A program made the translations under genes and the position numbers. A model generated the notes under the pieces. It did not search any database. It was not told the DNA's origin and saw nothing but the letters and a program-made list of their open reading frames with translations. Positions 46,001 through 58,408 of a stretch of DNA of 64,000 nucleotides are shown one piece after another. Source of the stretch: Plazaster borealis (Eukaryota > Echinodermata > Asteroidea > Forcipulatida > Labidiasteridae). Location: NCBI GenBank assembly GCA_021014325.1, contig JAJGQC010000059.1, positions 62,001 through 126,000 on the forward strand. The letters are read 5' to 3'. The stretch's first letter is position 1, and each line of letters opens with the position of its first letter.

Positions 46001-49000
46001 TTATGTAATACTTAAATGGATGGTCTGGGTAGCCATGGTTATATACTGTAAGAATTCTGAATCCGCACTGCAACAAGCAAACCAAGTGGTATGCCTTGCT
46101 TCATTGTGACTAGCATCAATGTCAAACTAACGAAGTCAACCCTAAGACTTTATAGTTAATAAAAAAGGAAGAAAATCCTTGAAAATATTAGTTAATATCA
46201 TTTTTAAAAGAACCGCATACCAGAAATCGTGTCTTGCTATAAACAAATTCTCAAAAGCATCAATATTTCAAACGATTCCTGAAATCTCGGAGGACGTTAT
46301 TTTTATTTATTTATAGTTTATTCTCCATTGGATTGAATGTTTCCAAACCGAGGCTGTGAGGACAACTACCTACCTCAATGAATGGTACAGTTCTATGGAC
46401 ACCAAACAGAAGAGTTATGTAATACTTAAATGGATGGTCTGGGTAGCCATGGTTATATACTGTAAGAATTCTGAATCCGCACTGCAACAAGCAAACCAAG
46501 TGGTATGCCTTGCTTCATTGTGACTAGCATCAATGTCAAACTAACGAAGTCAACCCTAAGACTTTATAGTTAATAAAAAGGAAGAAAATCCTTGAAAATA
46601 TTAGTAAATATCATTTTTAAAAGAACCGCATACCAGAAATCGTGTCTTGCTATAAACAAATTCTCAAAAGCATCAATATTTCAAACGATTCATGAAATCT
46701 CGGAGGACGTTATTTTTATTTATTTATAGTTTATTTTCCATTGGATTGAATGTTTCCAAACCGAGGCTGTGAGGACAACTACCTACCTCAATGAATGGTA
46801 CAGTTCTATGGACACCAAACAGAAGAGTTATGTAATACTTAAATGGATGGTCTGGGTAGCCATGGTTATATACTGTAAGAATTCTGAATCCGCACTGCAA
46901 CAAGCAAACCAAGTGGTATGCCTTGCTTCATTGTGACTAGCATCAATGTCAAACTAACGAAGTCAACCCTAAGACTTTATAGTTAATAAAAAAGGGAAGA
47001 AAATCCTTGAAAATATTAGTAAATATCATTTTTAAAAGAACCGCATACCAGAAATCGTGTCTTGCTATATACAAATTCTCAAAAGCATCAATATTTCAAA
47101 CGATTCCTGAAATCTCGGAGGACGTTATTTTATTTATTTATAGTTTATTCTCCATTGGATTGAATGTTTCCAAACCGAGGCTGTGAGGACAACTACCTAC
47201 CTCAATGAATGGTACAGTTCTATGGACACCAAACAGAAGAGTTATGTAATACTTAAATGGATGGTCTGGGTAGCCATGGTTATATACTGTAAGAATTCTG
47301 AATCCGCACTGCAACAAGCAAACCAAGTGGTATGCCTTGCTTCATTGTGACTAGCATCAATGTCAAACTAACGAAGTCAACCCTAAGACTTTATAGTTAA
47401 TAAAAAAGGAAGAAAATCCTTGAAAATATTAGTAAATATCATTTTTAAAAGAACCGCATACCAGAAATCGTGTCTTGCTATAAACAAATTCTCAAAAGCA
47501 TCAATATTTCAAACGATTCATGAAATCTCGGAGGACGTTATTTTTATTTATTTATAGTTTATTCTCCATTGGATTGAATGTTTCCAAACCGAGGCTGTGA
47601 GGACAACTACCTACCTCAATGAATGGTACAGTTCTATGGACACCAAACAGAAGAGTTATGTAATACTTAAATGGATGGTCTGGGTAGCCATGGTTATATA
47701 CTGTAAGAATTCTGAATCCGCACTGCAACAAGCAAACCAAGTGGTATGCCTTGCTTCATTGTGACTAGCATCAATGTCAAACTAACGAAGTCAACCCTAA
47801 GACTTTATAGTTAATAAAAAAGGGAAGAAAATCCTTGAAAATATTTGTAAATATCATTTTTAAAAGAACCGCGTACCAGAAATCGTGTCTTGCTATAAAC
47901 AAATTCTCAAAAGCATCAATATTTCAAACGATTCATGAAATCTCGGAGGACGTTATTTTTATTTATTTATAGTTTATTTTCCATTGGATTGAATGTTTCC
48001 AAACCGAGGCTGTGAGGACAACTACCTAAATCTATTAGGATCAGTCTTGTGCTATTTTCAGGTTGTTTGGGACCGCGTCCACGGGGACCATGGCAAAAAA
48101 TTTCTGGCATAATAAAGGCTGCTTAAACTTAGCATTTAAATGGTCTTTCCCAAACCATTCGAATCCAACAATGAATGATGAGAAATATATAATACCAATA
48201 TGGATCTGTTTGATTGCCATGGTCATTAATCTCATAGAGGTCCAATTAATCTCATAGAGGTCCAAAAAAAGAAGTACTTCGACAAGCAGAGCATTGGTTT
48301 ATGATGTAACTTGTATTTTCCCTCTGCCCAGTGTAACGTATTTAAACCTAGGCTGGGAGGACACTTGTCTGATGGTTCAGCGGTATACACTTTTAAGCTG
48401 CTGTTAGGGACTGTGATGACATAGGGATCGTACCAACATTTTGTGGGCGCATAGCAAAGACTGCTGAAATTTGTCATTTCACTGGTCCTTCTCGAGCCAT
48501 TGGAATCCCTCAATGAATGGTACAGTTCTATGGACACCAAACAGAAGAGTTATGTAATACTTAAATGGATGGTCTGGGTAGCCATGGTTATATACTGTAA
48601 GAATTCTGAATCCGCACTGCAACAAGCAAACCAAGTGGTATGCCTTGCTTCATTGTGACTAGCATCAATGTCAAACTAACGAAGTCAACCCTAAGACTTT
48701 ATAGTTAATAAAAAAGGAAGAAAATCCTTGAAAATATTAGTAAATATCATTTTTAAAAGAACCGCATACCAGAAATCGTGTCTTGCTATAAACAAATTCT
48801 CAAAAGCATCAATATTTCAAACGATTCCTGAAATCTCGAAGGACGTTATTTTTATTTATTTATAGTTTATTCTCCATTGGATTGAATGTTTCCAAACCGA
48901 GGCTGTGAGGACAACTACCTAAATCTATTAGGATCAGTCTTGTGCTATTTTCAGGTTGTTTGGGACCGCGTCCACGGGGACCATGGCAAAAATTTCTGGC

Positions 49001-50174
49001 ATAATAAAGGCTGCTTAAACTTAGCATTTAAATGGTCTTTCCCAAACCATTCGAATCCAACAATGAATGATGAGAAATATATAATACCAATATGGATCTG
49101 TTTGGTTGCCATAGTCATTAATCTCATGGAGGTCCAATTAATCTCATAGAGGTCCAAAAAAAGAAGTACTTCGACAAGCAGAGCATTGGTTTATGATGTA
49201 ACTTGTATTTTCCCTCTGCCCAGTGTAACGTATTTAAACCTAGGCTGGGAGGACACTTGTTTGATGGTTCAGCGGTATACACTTTTAAGCTGCTGTTAGG
49301 GACTGTGATGACATAGGGATCGTACCAACATTTTGTGGGCGCATAGCAAAGACTGCTGAAATTTGTCATTTCACTGGTCCTTCTCGAGCCATTGGAATCC
49401 CTCAATGAATGGTACAGTTCTATGGACACCAAACAGAAGAGTTATGTAATACTTAAATGGATGGTCTGGGTAGCCATGGTTATATACTGTAAGAATTCTG
49501 AATCCGCACTGTAACAAGCATACCAAGTGGTATGCCTTGCTTCATTGTGACTAGCATCAATGTCAAACTAACGAAGTCAACCCTAAGACTTTATAGTTAA
49601 TAAAAAAGGGAAGAAAATCCTTGAAAATATTAGTTAATATCATTTTTAAAAGAACCGCATACCAGAAATCGTGTCTTGCTATAAACAAATTCTCAAAAGC
49701 ATCAATATTTCAAACGATTCATGAAATCTCGGAGGACGTTATTTTTATTTATTTATAGTTTATTCTCCATTGGATTGAATGTTTCCAAACCGAGGCTGTG
49801 AGGACAACTACCTACCTCAATGAATGGTACAGTTCTATGGACACCAAACAGAAGAGTTATGTAATACTTAAATGGATGGTCTGGGTAGCCATGGTTATAT
49901 ACTGTAAGAGTTCTGAATCCGCACTGCAACAAGCAAACCAAGTGGTATGCCTTGCTTCATTGTGACTAGCATCAATGTCAAACTAACGAAGTCAACCCTA
50001 AGACTTTATAGTTAATAAAAAAGGGAAGAAAATCTCTGAAAATATTAGTAAATATCATTTTTAAAAGAACCGCGTACCAGAAATCGTGTCTTGCTATAAA
50101 CAAATTCTCAAAAGCATCAATATTTCAAACGATTCCTGAAATCTCGGAGGACGTTATTTTTATTTATTTATAGT

Positions 50175-50424
50175 TTATTTTTCCATTGGATTGAATGTTT
50201 CCAAACCGAGGCTGTGAGGACAACTACCTAAATCTATTAGGATCAGTCTTGTGCTGTTTTCAGGTTGTTTGGGACCGCGTCCACGGGGACCATGGCAAAA
50301 AATTTCTGGCATAATAAAGGCTGCTGTTAGGGACCGTGATGACAAAGGGATCGCACCAACATTTTGTGGGCGCATAGCAAAGACTGCTGAAATTTGGCAT
50401 TTCACTGGTCCTTCTCGAGCCATT
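50175..50424. repeat. Truncated right-edge satellite unit
   Basis: A long-type unit begins normally but 'aataaaggctgct' jumps directly to 'gctgttagggaccgtgatga', removing ~300 bp at a GCTGCT shared by both sides. The array ends at 'gagccattgga'. Confidence 0.8.
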
Positions 50425-53377
50425 GGAGTAGCGAAACTGTCTGGGGGTATTTATGAATGTAAGTTTAAACCCAGTAATTAAGGCTACCAGATATAGGGGC
50501 AGTCTGTAAGACATGATAAATATAGAAAAAAACATTAAATCTCAATTAATAAAAACCTTAACTACAACCGGTTCAGCGAAATAACCAATGCGAACCGTCA
50601 AAATCAACAATCTTTAGGCCACGAAATTCACTGGATTACACTCAACCAGTTATACTTAAATACCGGTACAGATAATTTAGATGCAAGTTCAACTATTTCC
50701 CAGCAATCCAATACATGCATGGAAATGCTTGCATTACAATCAAGTTGATAATTTAAATACTTGATGAATTAACTGCAAGACAATTATCATAACTCTAGTA
50801 CATGCACGAGGATTTCTATAACCACAAGTTGCCTTATAGAACCTTCTAGTCGAAATAAAAACTCTTCAGGCTAATAATTATTCCGTACCTTCAGTAAAAC
50901 AACAGTATCGTAACGTTGGTGGGTTATGGATTGAACTTCACGTCACACTGCAGTGGTCGGTCTGAAGACAAAATAATGTCATACATTCTGATAATTTACG
51001 AAGTAAGTGCATAATGTGGAATAAGAAAATTAGTAATTATTGATCTGATTCTTCTAATGTTCTAGAATTTACACACTTGTAACTCGAAAAAGCTTGACTG
51101 GCATTGGATACAATTCTTATAAACGGGTCATAAAGTTGAATTTACTAATGCACAATAGAATAATGTTCAGTGTTAACTAGATGCCATCTTCAACATTATG
51201 AAATAATTACTGCCACATTTCTCTAGCATTTTTACTAAACATATTCTGCCGGGAATTTGAGGCAGTGAATCCTTTACGCGAGTACCTGTTTTTAACAATT
51301 CAAATATATTAACAAAATTTACGGCAATTGAACATTACACATTGAATTTACACTGCAGTGTTTCAGAAGGTTTGTTACAATAATGATTTTCTACATCACC
51401 AATTCATCACTTGAACGCCATACTGTTTAACAGCCGGTTGAATTAATAGTTTCGTCCCCAATTGCAACGTATACAAACTAATTTGGCTGAACTTAACAAA
51501 TTAAGGAAAAGGAACCATAACTGTTCCCTACAGTCGACCTCTCGTCTTGACTGCAAATGCAGGAATGAACCCAAATTCCAAAAAGGGAGGCCTACATGTA
51601 TTTCTAATTGACCGCAGGTATTTCAGCTATGACGTCCAGTCATATTCAAATGTTGTGCCTATTGGGTCACCGTGCTCAGGAATTTACCTTACTAATTAAA
51701 TGAATATTCTCCCAGTGGATTTATTATCTAACACATTCCAACTCGGTATTTAATTTACGGGTGTGGCATTAAGGAATAACTTAAAATACTTTCTAGTACC
51801 GGTACGTATAATCAATGACCGACATTTCTAGGTCAGCTGGTTACACAATGACTTAAACCCTTCTTATTTCTGCTAAGCCAAACATTGTTTGGCAATATTT
51901 TCTGCTTAAGCAGCTGTATGAAATTGGGCCCAGAGCTAGTTTTGTATGAGGATTAGCCTAAAGTCTGTTTGTAAACAAATTGTATTTACTCCGCCGCCCC
52001 AATTTTTTTAAAAGAATATTTTAATACAATTGTTTTTAATAAATTCAAAGTTCCCTAAAGCATTACACTGGGTTGATCCTTAGGACAAAGTATATACAAA
52101 TCAGTTAAGTTTATTCACTTAGATTGAACGATCCATACCCACCACCCGGTTATGAAATTGACCCTGAATTCAAGGCACCATGACAGGAACAACACACACC
52201 GTTATTTTGACTTTATCTGTGCCCTAACTCAACGGCGCACCCAGGGGCTCGGGGCTTGAGCCCCCCCCCCCAGAGGGTCCCCGACCAAAAATGGGGGAAA
52301 GAAAGGAGAAAATCGTAGATGTGTGTGTGCAATGACGGTCACCTTCACCAAACACTTCTCTTTGTTTTTACCATGGTCAAAATTGGCTTTTGGTGTTAAT
52401 TATTTCAACTTGTGCCCTACCCGTGTAAAGATGTACGTGCATGCATTGGTCCATAACTCCTACAACATGATATCCTATAAAGAAATAAGAAGAATGTATT
52501 TGAAATAAATACATTTATTAAAGTAACATTCTAGCGAATTTAAAATACGTTTAGGCTATGAACTTGTTCGGAAGTACATCAGTTTCTCAATAGGCCCACT
52601 TCACTATCATATGATATGTATAAATAACCATTATTTATATATAACCATTATTTATATATAACCATTATTCATAAATACCTATTATTTATAAATAACCATA
52701 AATAACCATTATTTATATATTATACCGGTAACCAATATTTATAAATAGGCCTACCCCCCCCCCCACCCGTCTGTGTTGAATTTCTTTTCAAATAGCCGCT
52801 TACACACTTTTCTTTTGTTGGGGCCCGTGCGACGTTTGGGTTGGTTTGGGTGAAATATTATCAAATAATTGTTAATTAAGTATTTTCCGCGCTTCCGAAG
52901 AGGCCCCTGAAAATAATGCAAATTCAAGTTGGCCAGCTACAGAGGGCGCTCTTCTGAATTTGTGTTTACGACCAGAGGGCTAACTCAACACTGATACCGT
53001 TTCTTTGCATCATCAAGAACATCGTGGTTATCCACTTTTAGTCTGGCTTTAACGGGAGAAAGGCAAATAAGCAGACAAATATGCCAATGTAGCTAAAGCC
53101 CAACCTATCGACGCGAAGCAGAACACCCGGATTGTCAACTGCATTAGCTTCAACACAACACGAGGGCTGCAGCTGCACGACCATTCGATTCGTGGCAGTC
53201 GTGCTGCACTCTGCAGTATTTTGGCAACAAACACACTTCACTTCAGGTACGCTCTTGACTCTTCTTGTAGTTAAAAACTAACCTTAAACATTAAAATTGC
53301 ATCAATTGTACCATGGTATTACCATAGTCATAGAGTCCATTTGGTACAACTATAGAATGCAGGTACACTGAAGCTTA
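50425..53377. other. Spacer without a recognisable gene
   Basis: No conserved coding signal on either strand. It holds a hairpin repeat at about 51840-51935 ('ctgcttaagcagctgtatga' type), a C-run at 52260-52271, and an AT-rich minisatellite of 'taaccattatttatata' at about 52625-52720. Confidence 0.5.
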
Positions 53378-53817
53378 GCCCACCTTGTTGAGCTGTAATG
53401 GCTCTCTTTTAACATCGATCGGTCTTGTAACACTCACCATTACAGCCCACCATCCATATATGATACATGTCTTGAACGCGTAGTTTAAAGGTCTGAGCAA
53501 GTCGTACCTCTTTCTTTGATCGCAAATTTTTCACAATTTTTTTGCCATTTTCAAATCATCATCTGGACAAATGCATCATTTGGTGAGCCCTGGAATATGT
53601 CACAAAAAATTCGCCAGATGTAAGGAACAAAGTGAGGGAGGTTGGAGTAGTATGTGATGTTTATAAGTGGGAGAAATTTGCGATCAAAGAGGTACGACTT
53701 GCTCGTACTTACGTGTTTAAGAAGAGATGTATGGATGGTGGGCTGTAATGGTGAGTGTTATAAGACCGATGTTTCATGATGTTAAAAGAGAGCCATTACA
53801 GCTCAACAAGGTGGGCT
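53378..53817. repeat. Large inverted repeat (foldback element)
   Basis: Arms of ~145 bp (53378-53530 and 53676-53817) pair at high identity: 'cccaccttgttgagctgtaa' opposite 'ttacagctcaacaaggtggg', through 'gtcgtacctctttctttgat' opposite 'atcaaagaggtacgac'. Each arm holds an internal shorter palindrome built on the gctgtaatgg and ccattacagc sequences. Confidence 0.85.
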
Positions 53818-54041
53818 ATACGAAGCTATGATGTACCGCAACTCCGTCTCCGAGGAGGCGCAGTGACAGCTCCAAGTGTACCTGAATTCTGTATACTCCA
53901 TAAATTTTTTCTCAAGGGAAGGGGAAGTAAACAATCATTACGATAAACATAATTTTAAAAAAACACGTTAGGCAGTAAGTTAGGCAGTAACTTGTAATTG
54001 TTGATACACTGACACACTTGTAATTGTTGATACACTGACTC

Positions 54042-55865
54042 AGTAGGGTAAACTGGGGTAAAAACGCCTGTTTTTAAGGTTTTTTCAAAATATCTCAGCA
54101 TTGCTAGGAGATACTGGGAAATAAATGTATTGTTTTATCCTCTATTGTGAGCAGATCTAAACTCATTGTAATTATACTGATAAGGGGAAATTTTCCACCG
54201 TTTTGTGGAGGAAGTTTGGCGGGCATTTTTACCGGGTCTCGGTTAAAAACGCCCGGCTAAATTTTTCATGTCAAAAGATGGCTTTACCAGAGATTTTCCT
54301 TTAGTATTTAAAATTGTTTAATACTAAGGGATACTACATCAAATACAAACAACTTTTTAAACACAGCTGGTTAACTATAACTGCAAACTTAATCAATTGC
54401 AACAGGTATTCTTATGTAGCTCGGAGTCGATCATTATCGGACATTTTTCGAACACAACAGATTTGTAGGCTTATGACTGAACAACATTGCTAAGTCTAAA
54501 ATTAGAACACCCATACATTGTAGCTCCAGCAAGGGTCTACTGGTCCAGGGACATTACCCCAGAAGCTCCCTGATCACTGAAATGCCTTGAAGACTCACGG
54601 GAGACTCATTTCATTCTAAAACTAGGCCTGTTTTGTTGCTGTTCAGCAATATTTACCACCAACTCACCTAGGTGTTGACTTTGAACGTGTCTGACTCAGT
54701 TTTGTTCTTTAAAGAATCCTCTATTGGTACAATGAACACACAAACATTTTTCTACCTAAAAGTGATGGGTCCACCTACTCTACATGTATTTAAATCAGAT
54801 GAGTAAATAAATAAATATATATAAATAAATAGATACGACCCTTGACCAATTTAACCGTGACTTCTTTTTCATACCTTATGGTATTGGCAAGTTTGGGGCA
54901 ATTTCAGAATCCCATATCTCAAAATCAAGAAAGATACCCCTACAACAATTTATCTCTAGATAATTACAGCCCAAATTATCAGAATCTGCTTTCAAAATTG
55001 GATATAAGACTTATTTTATTATTTTTTGGGGGTAACGTATCCACTAAAGCCTACAGAATTTTACAAATCTATTGATGTGAGGACTTTTGTGTGATTTTGA
55101 ACCCCTTGTGCCCACATGAAATGTCAGTTTGCTTGTTCTAAGTTTTTTATACGTGGTTAGTGTCTAGGTACATGTATCTGAGTGCCCCAACTAAGAAAAG
55201 ACCTATCACAGCTTCATTGGATGTTTGGCAGGGGTAGAAATAGGCCTATAAAAGTCCAGTGTTGAACGCGCTGTAATTGATCAAACCTGAATATTAAATC
55301 AACAGAAATACATTGTTTATTATTACTGTGGTGGACCTCCAGTAGCTAAAAGTTACTCATGCCAAAGAATACAGCTATAGAAAACCTTAACATTGAGGTT
55401 TTTACAGATAAATGAGGCTACAATAGAGTTTTACATCAAAGATGCTACCGGGCGTTTTTACCCCGAGGCCCCTGATTTTGCTCGGGGTAAAAACGCCCAC
55501 TCAAAAAAACATTACTGAGCAATTATCATAATTAATTCTAGAATTTTAATAATTTTTTATTGTGTAATTAAACCTTCTCAATATATATCAACAAAAAAAT
55601 AAAACGTTTTTTTCCTTAATAAAATCATTTGAAATGATACAGGCCAAAGCTACGACGATCAATTTTTAAAACTTTTTTTTCTAATTTGCTTTCAACTTTA
55701 CCCACATACCCTTAAAATATGACAATGAATTAAATTTATTGTATTATTACTTTTTATATACAAGGTACTGAATAGAAATATATCCCATTTAATAATTCAT
55801 CTTGTCATTTTTTACTAGCAGTAGAAACAAGTCAAGTGGGCGTTTTTACCCCAGTTTACCCTACT
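54042..55865. mobile_element. 1.8-kb non-autonomous element with perfect TIRs
   Basis: The left end agtagggtaaactggggtaa and its exact complement at the right end bound 1,824 bp. The inverted match continues through aaaacgcc (~27 bp in all). The motif ggtaaaaacgccc recurs inside near 54243 and, in both orientations, at about 55450-55499. There is no long open frame. The target duplication is not clear. Confidence 0.85.
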
Positions 55866-57216
55866 CACTTCAACATTGGTAATTGCCAAAAAGACCTGTA
55901 TCCAAACTTGATGTGACCCAACATATACATGAAATAACAAAACTGTGAAATTTTAAGCTAAATCGGTCTTTGGAGTCATGAGAAAACAGTGAAAAAACAC
56001 CTTATACAAGTGTTTTAACTTTTTTTTCAAACCTAGGAATTTATCCTGCAGGATAAAGACTATTATTTTACTCATTTCCCTAAAACTATGGCATTTCAAG
56101 CAAAATTATTTCAAGGGAAGTTTTCTACCATGACCATCTTTATACCATGTTAGTTATGTGCAAATCTGTGAGCATTTATATTTTCATTCTTACCAATGTT
56201 GTACACACCCTTTAAAAGAGCCCCTGAATTTCTTATTTCACTTCATTTTTGTTTCCTTCCTATTTTCATTCAAATGTACTCAGTATCAATCTGCTGAAAT
56301 CCCTTTCCCCTGTTTTTGTTTATTGATCCAATACTTCGGGCCTGTGATTTCTCCGGATTTTTTCCTGATTTCAGGATTTTCTCATATTCTTAGTGAGCCT
56401 TTAATGTTGGAGGTCTAGCACTATTTCTTAATTTTCTCATTTCATGTTTTACATTGGTAGTTTTAAATGTAATCATTCCACCTGAGTAACTGTACTGAGA
56501 AATAAAGTTCCTGAATGCAGTCACAGTATTATTGTTACCTTTTGGCTGATTTATCTAACGTTTAATAAACCTTGGCGGGAACTGATTACTTTGGGCAAAG
56601 AAATTGGCACTAAACTTTGCAAAATATCTATAGTGGAAATCATGTAGCTAGCGAACGCTTAGTTACCGCAACAGCGCCCTCAATAGATGTAAGGAAGTTC
56701 TCCGAGTTTGGCTGTAACACCACCAATATGGTTTTGGGGTTGAAAAAAGTGATGTGACAGAAATAAAAGTCACACAAAATTGTACCCAGGTTAATCTTCC
56801 ATGGCTGATGGCTCAGAGGTGCCCAGAACCTCAATGGTGACCTTAATGTCGCGAGACTTACACGGACTATACTGACAACTCATCTTAAAATGAATCTTAG
56901 TGCCTTGTGAAATCGAGCCCAGGCCCACAAGCCATTTTTCATAGCAAAACGGACCATTGAATGAAGCTAAGCTGACAATTTTTGACAGAGTCCGAGTATT
57001 TCTGGGTTGGTTTTTCCAAACTCTGACGATGGGTGATGGACTTATGGGACATTCCTTAAGTGTAAAAATGCTCTAGGGTTGGTGGGCTGTGAGGTTAACC
57101 CTTTAAAGACCATCAGCAGCTGCAAGCAACTTTCACCAACATGCCCATAGTGACCACATATTGGCTGCAAGATTTAACCTACTTCCAATCAACCCAAAAG
57201 GTCATCTGGATATACA
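55866..57216. other. Spacer without a recognisable gene
   Basis: No coding signal seen. A fragment at about 56876-56925 ('cttgtgaaatcgagcccagg') matches one end of the foldback family at 11673-12197. Confidence 0.45.
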
Positions 57217-57220
57217 TATA

Positions 57221-57262
57221 TCGTCGCTGGTCCCACGAACTGACCTATCTCATTTTTTGTCG
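57221..57262 (+). repeat. Left terminal inverted repeat of the 6.1-kb transposon
   Basis: It reads tcgtcgctggtcccacgaac, continuing through tgacctatctca and a T-run to 'gtcg'. It contains the first GTCAGTTCGTG-type motif in inverted orientation. Confidence 0.9.
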
Positions 57263-57442
57263 TTTCGAGAAAAACGGGTTTAAAGTTAAGCTATTTTTGG
57301 ATTGGTCATTTCCCAAGGAAATATTACTTCTTTTGGATTGATAATACTACAGCGGGAAGATTAATAGCTATAGATTCACACTGTATGGTTTAAATGCAAA
57401 AATGTCAAATATTAAGGTAAATATAAAGTGGTAAAGTTATCC

Positions 57443-57520
57443 GTCACTTCGTGAAATTATAACTTTCAGTTTTCTTACGCGCAGCGAGCAGCGTATCGCG
57501 ATAGGTCACTTCGTGGGACC
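57443..57520. promoter_or_regulatory. Left subterminal motif cluster
   Basis: It contains gtcacttcgtg at 57443-57453 and ggtcacttcgtgggacc at 57504-57520. The second copy, with its leading 'cgtatcgcgata', mirrors the right-end cluster. They are likely transposase-binding sites by analogy with other transposons with subterminal repeats. Confidence 0.6.
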
Positions 57521-57813
57521 AGAAGTTCCATTTCTGCGCTCTGTGCCCGGCGACGTATCTGTTGTGCGCACGCGCAATCCACTCTGTCTATGACACTCAA
57601 TGCGTTTGTACGCGTCGATTTTGAAAATACTATCGGGGTCGGATCGGAGAGGTCAATGTGTGTTATAATCGGAAATGGGCATTTAGAAAAGACCACCTTA
57701 TTAGACGGAAGTTTATTTGTTGCCTGTTTATTTTTCATCATGGGGAACGTCGGTTGGAAACTTCCATGGAAAATGTCATAATAGGAACTTTCACAGGGGT
57801 AATTTTGTAATTC

Positions 57814-58408
57814 ACTGCGATTTAGTCCTTCATTGCTGTCAGTACATAATGTAATCGAATGAAAAGCCATCTATGTCTGTTTTAAGTTAACAATAACTTT
57901 TATTCATACAATTAATTTAACAATTCATTCATTATAAAAAATTCATTTAATTCAATGTACAAGTAATTCCAAAATTCTTCCATTGTAAATATTCACTTTA
58001 AAATTAACAAAACACTTTGGTTTCATCCCGCTTTCACAATGATCTACTCTGGTATACATATTTCTTGTAAACATTATTTTGGACAATTAAGCACCATTTA
58101 AACCCACAAATACTGCGATTTAGTCCTTCATTGCTGTCAGTACGTAATGTAATAAAATGAAAAGCCATCTATGTCTGTTTTAAGTTAACAATAACTTTTA
58201 TTCATACAATTAATTTAACAATTAACTCATTATAAAAATTCATTTAATTCAATGTACAAGTAATTACAAAATTCATCCATTGTAAATATTCATTTTAAAA
58301 TTAACAAAACACTTTGGTTTCATCCCGCTTTCACAATGATCTACTCTAGTACACATATTTCTTGTAAACATTATTTTGGACAATAAAGCACCATTTAAAC
58401 CCACAAAG
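57814..58408. repeat. 298-bp tandem duplication, 3' UTR of the transposon gene
   Basis: Two copies, from 57814 and 58112, start 'actgcgatttagtccttcat' and end 'taaacccacaaa', differing by a few bases and short indels. They lie just past the stop codon of the transposon gene on its transcribed strand. Confidence 0.9.

Larger units (their letters stand above)
30130..50424. repeat. 20-kb satellite array of ~415-bp short and ~890-bp long units
   Basis: Short units (about 24) recur every 413-415 bp, for example nine in a row from about 37.4 to 41.2 kb. Long units (about ten complete, with truncated ones at both edges) are short units with ~475 bp more between 'gaggacaactacct' and 'cctcaatgaatgg'. 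They lie near 31.3, 32.65, 33.97, 35.7, 36.6, 41.2, 42.95, 45.5, 48.05 and 48.95 kb. Copies are almost identical in the middle, while the first ~900 bp is more diverged. Variants such as gattcctgaa/gattcatgaa and tataaac/tatatac are shared between non-adjacent copies. Short open frames repeat only because the units do. The array lies upstream of MGAT5-like exon a. Confidence 0.95.

Noticed and set aside
30130..50424. Possible CRISPR-like array
   Set aside because: The units are 415-890 bp with no short repeat/unique spacer pattern, in clearly eukaryotic DNA.
31282..50535. Dozens of 62-110-codon open frames repeated in the array, on both strands
   Set aside because: They recur only because the satellite unit recurs. 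They occur on both strands over the same bases, break at unit junctions, and show no family resemblance or codon-like substitution pattern.
53038..53241. Minus-strand frame with a hydrophobic stretch, possible N-terminal anchor of the MGAT5-like protein
   Set aside because: No sequence resemblance to MGAT5 N-termini, two overlapping frames of equal quality, and a distance of more than 20 kb across the satellite.
57475..57870. 131-codon minus-strand frame inside the transposon's left end
   Set aside because: It overlaps the subterminal repeats and the 3' UTR duplication, has no recognisable family, and lies downstream of the transposon gene's stop.
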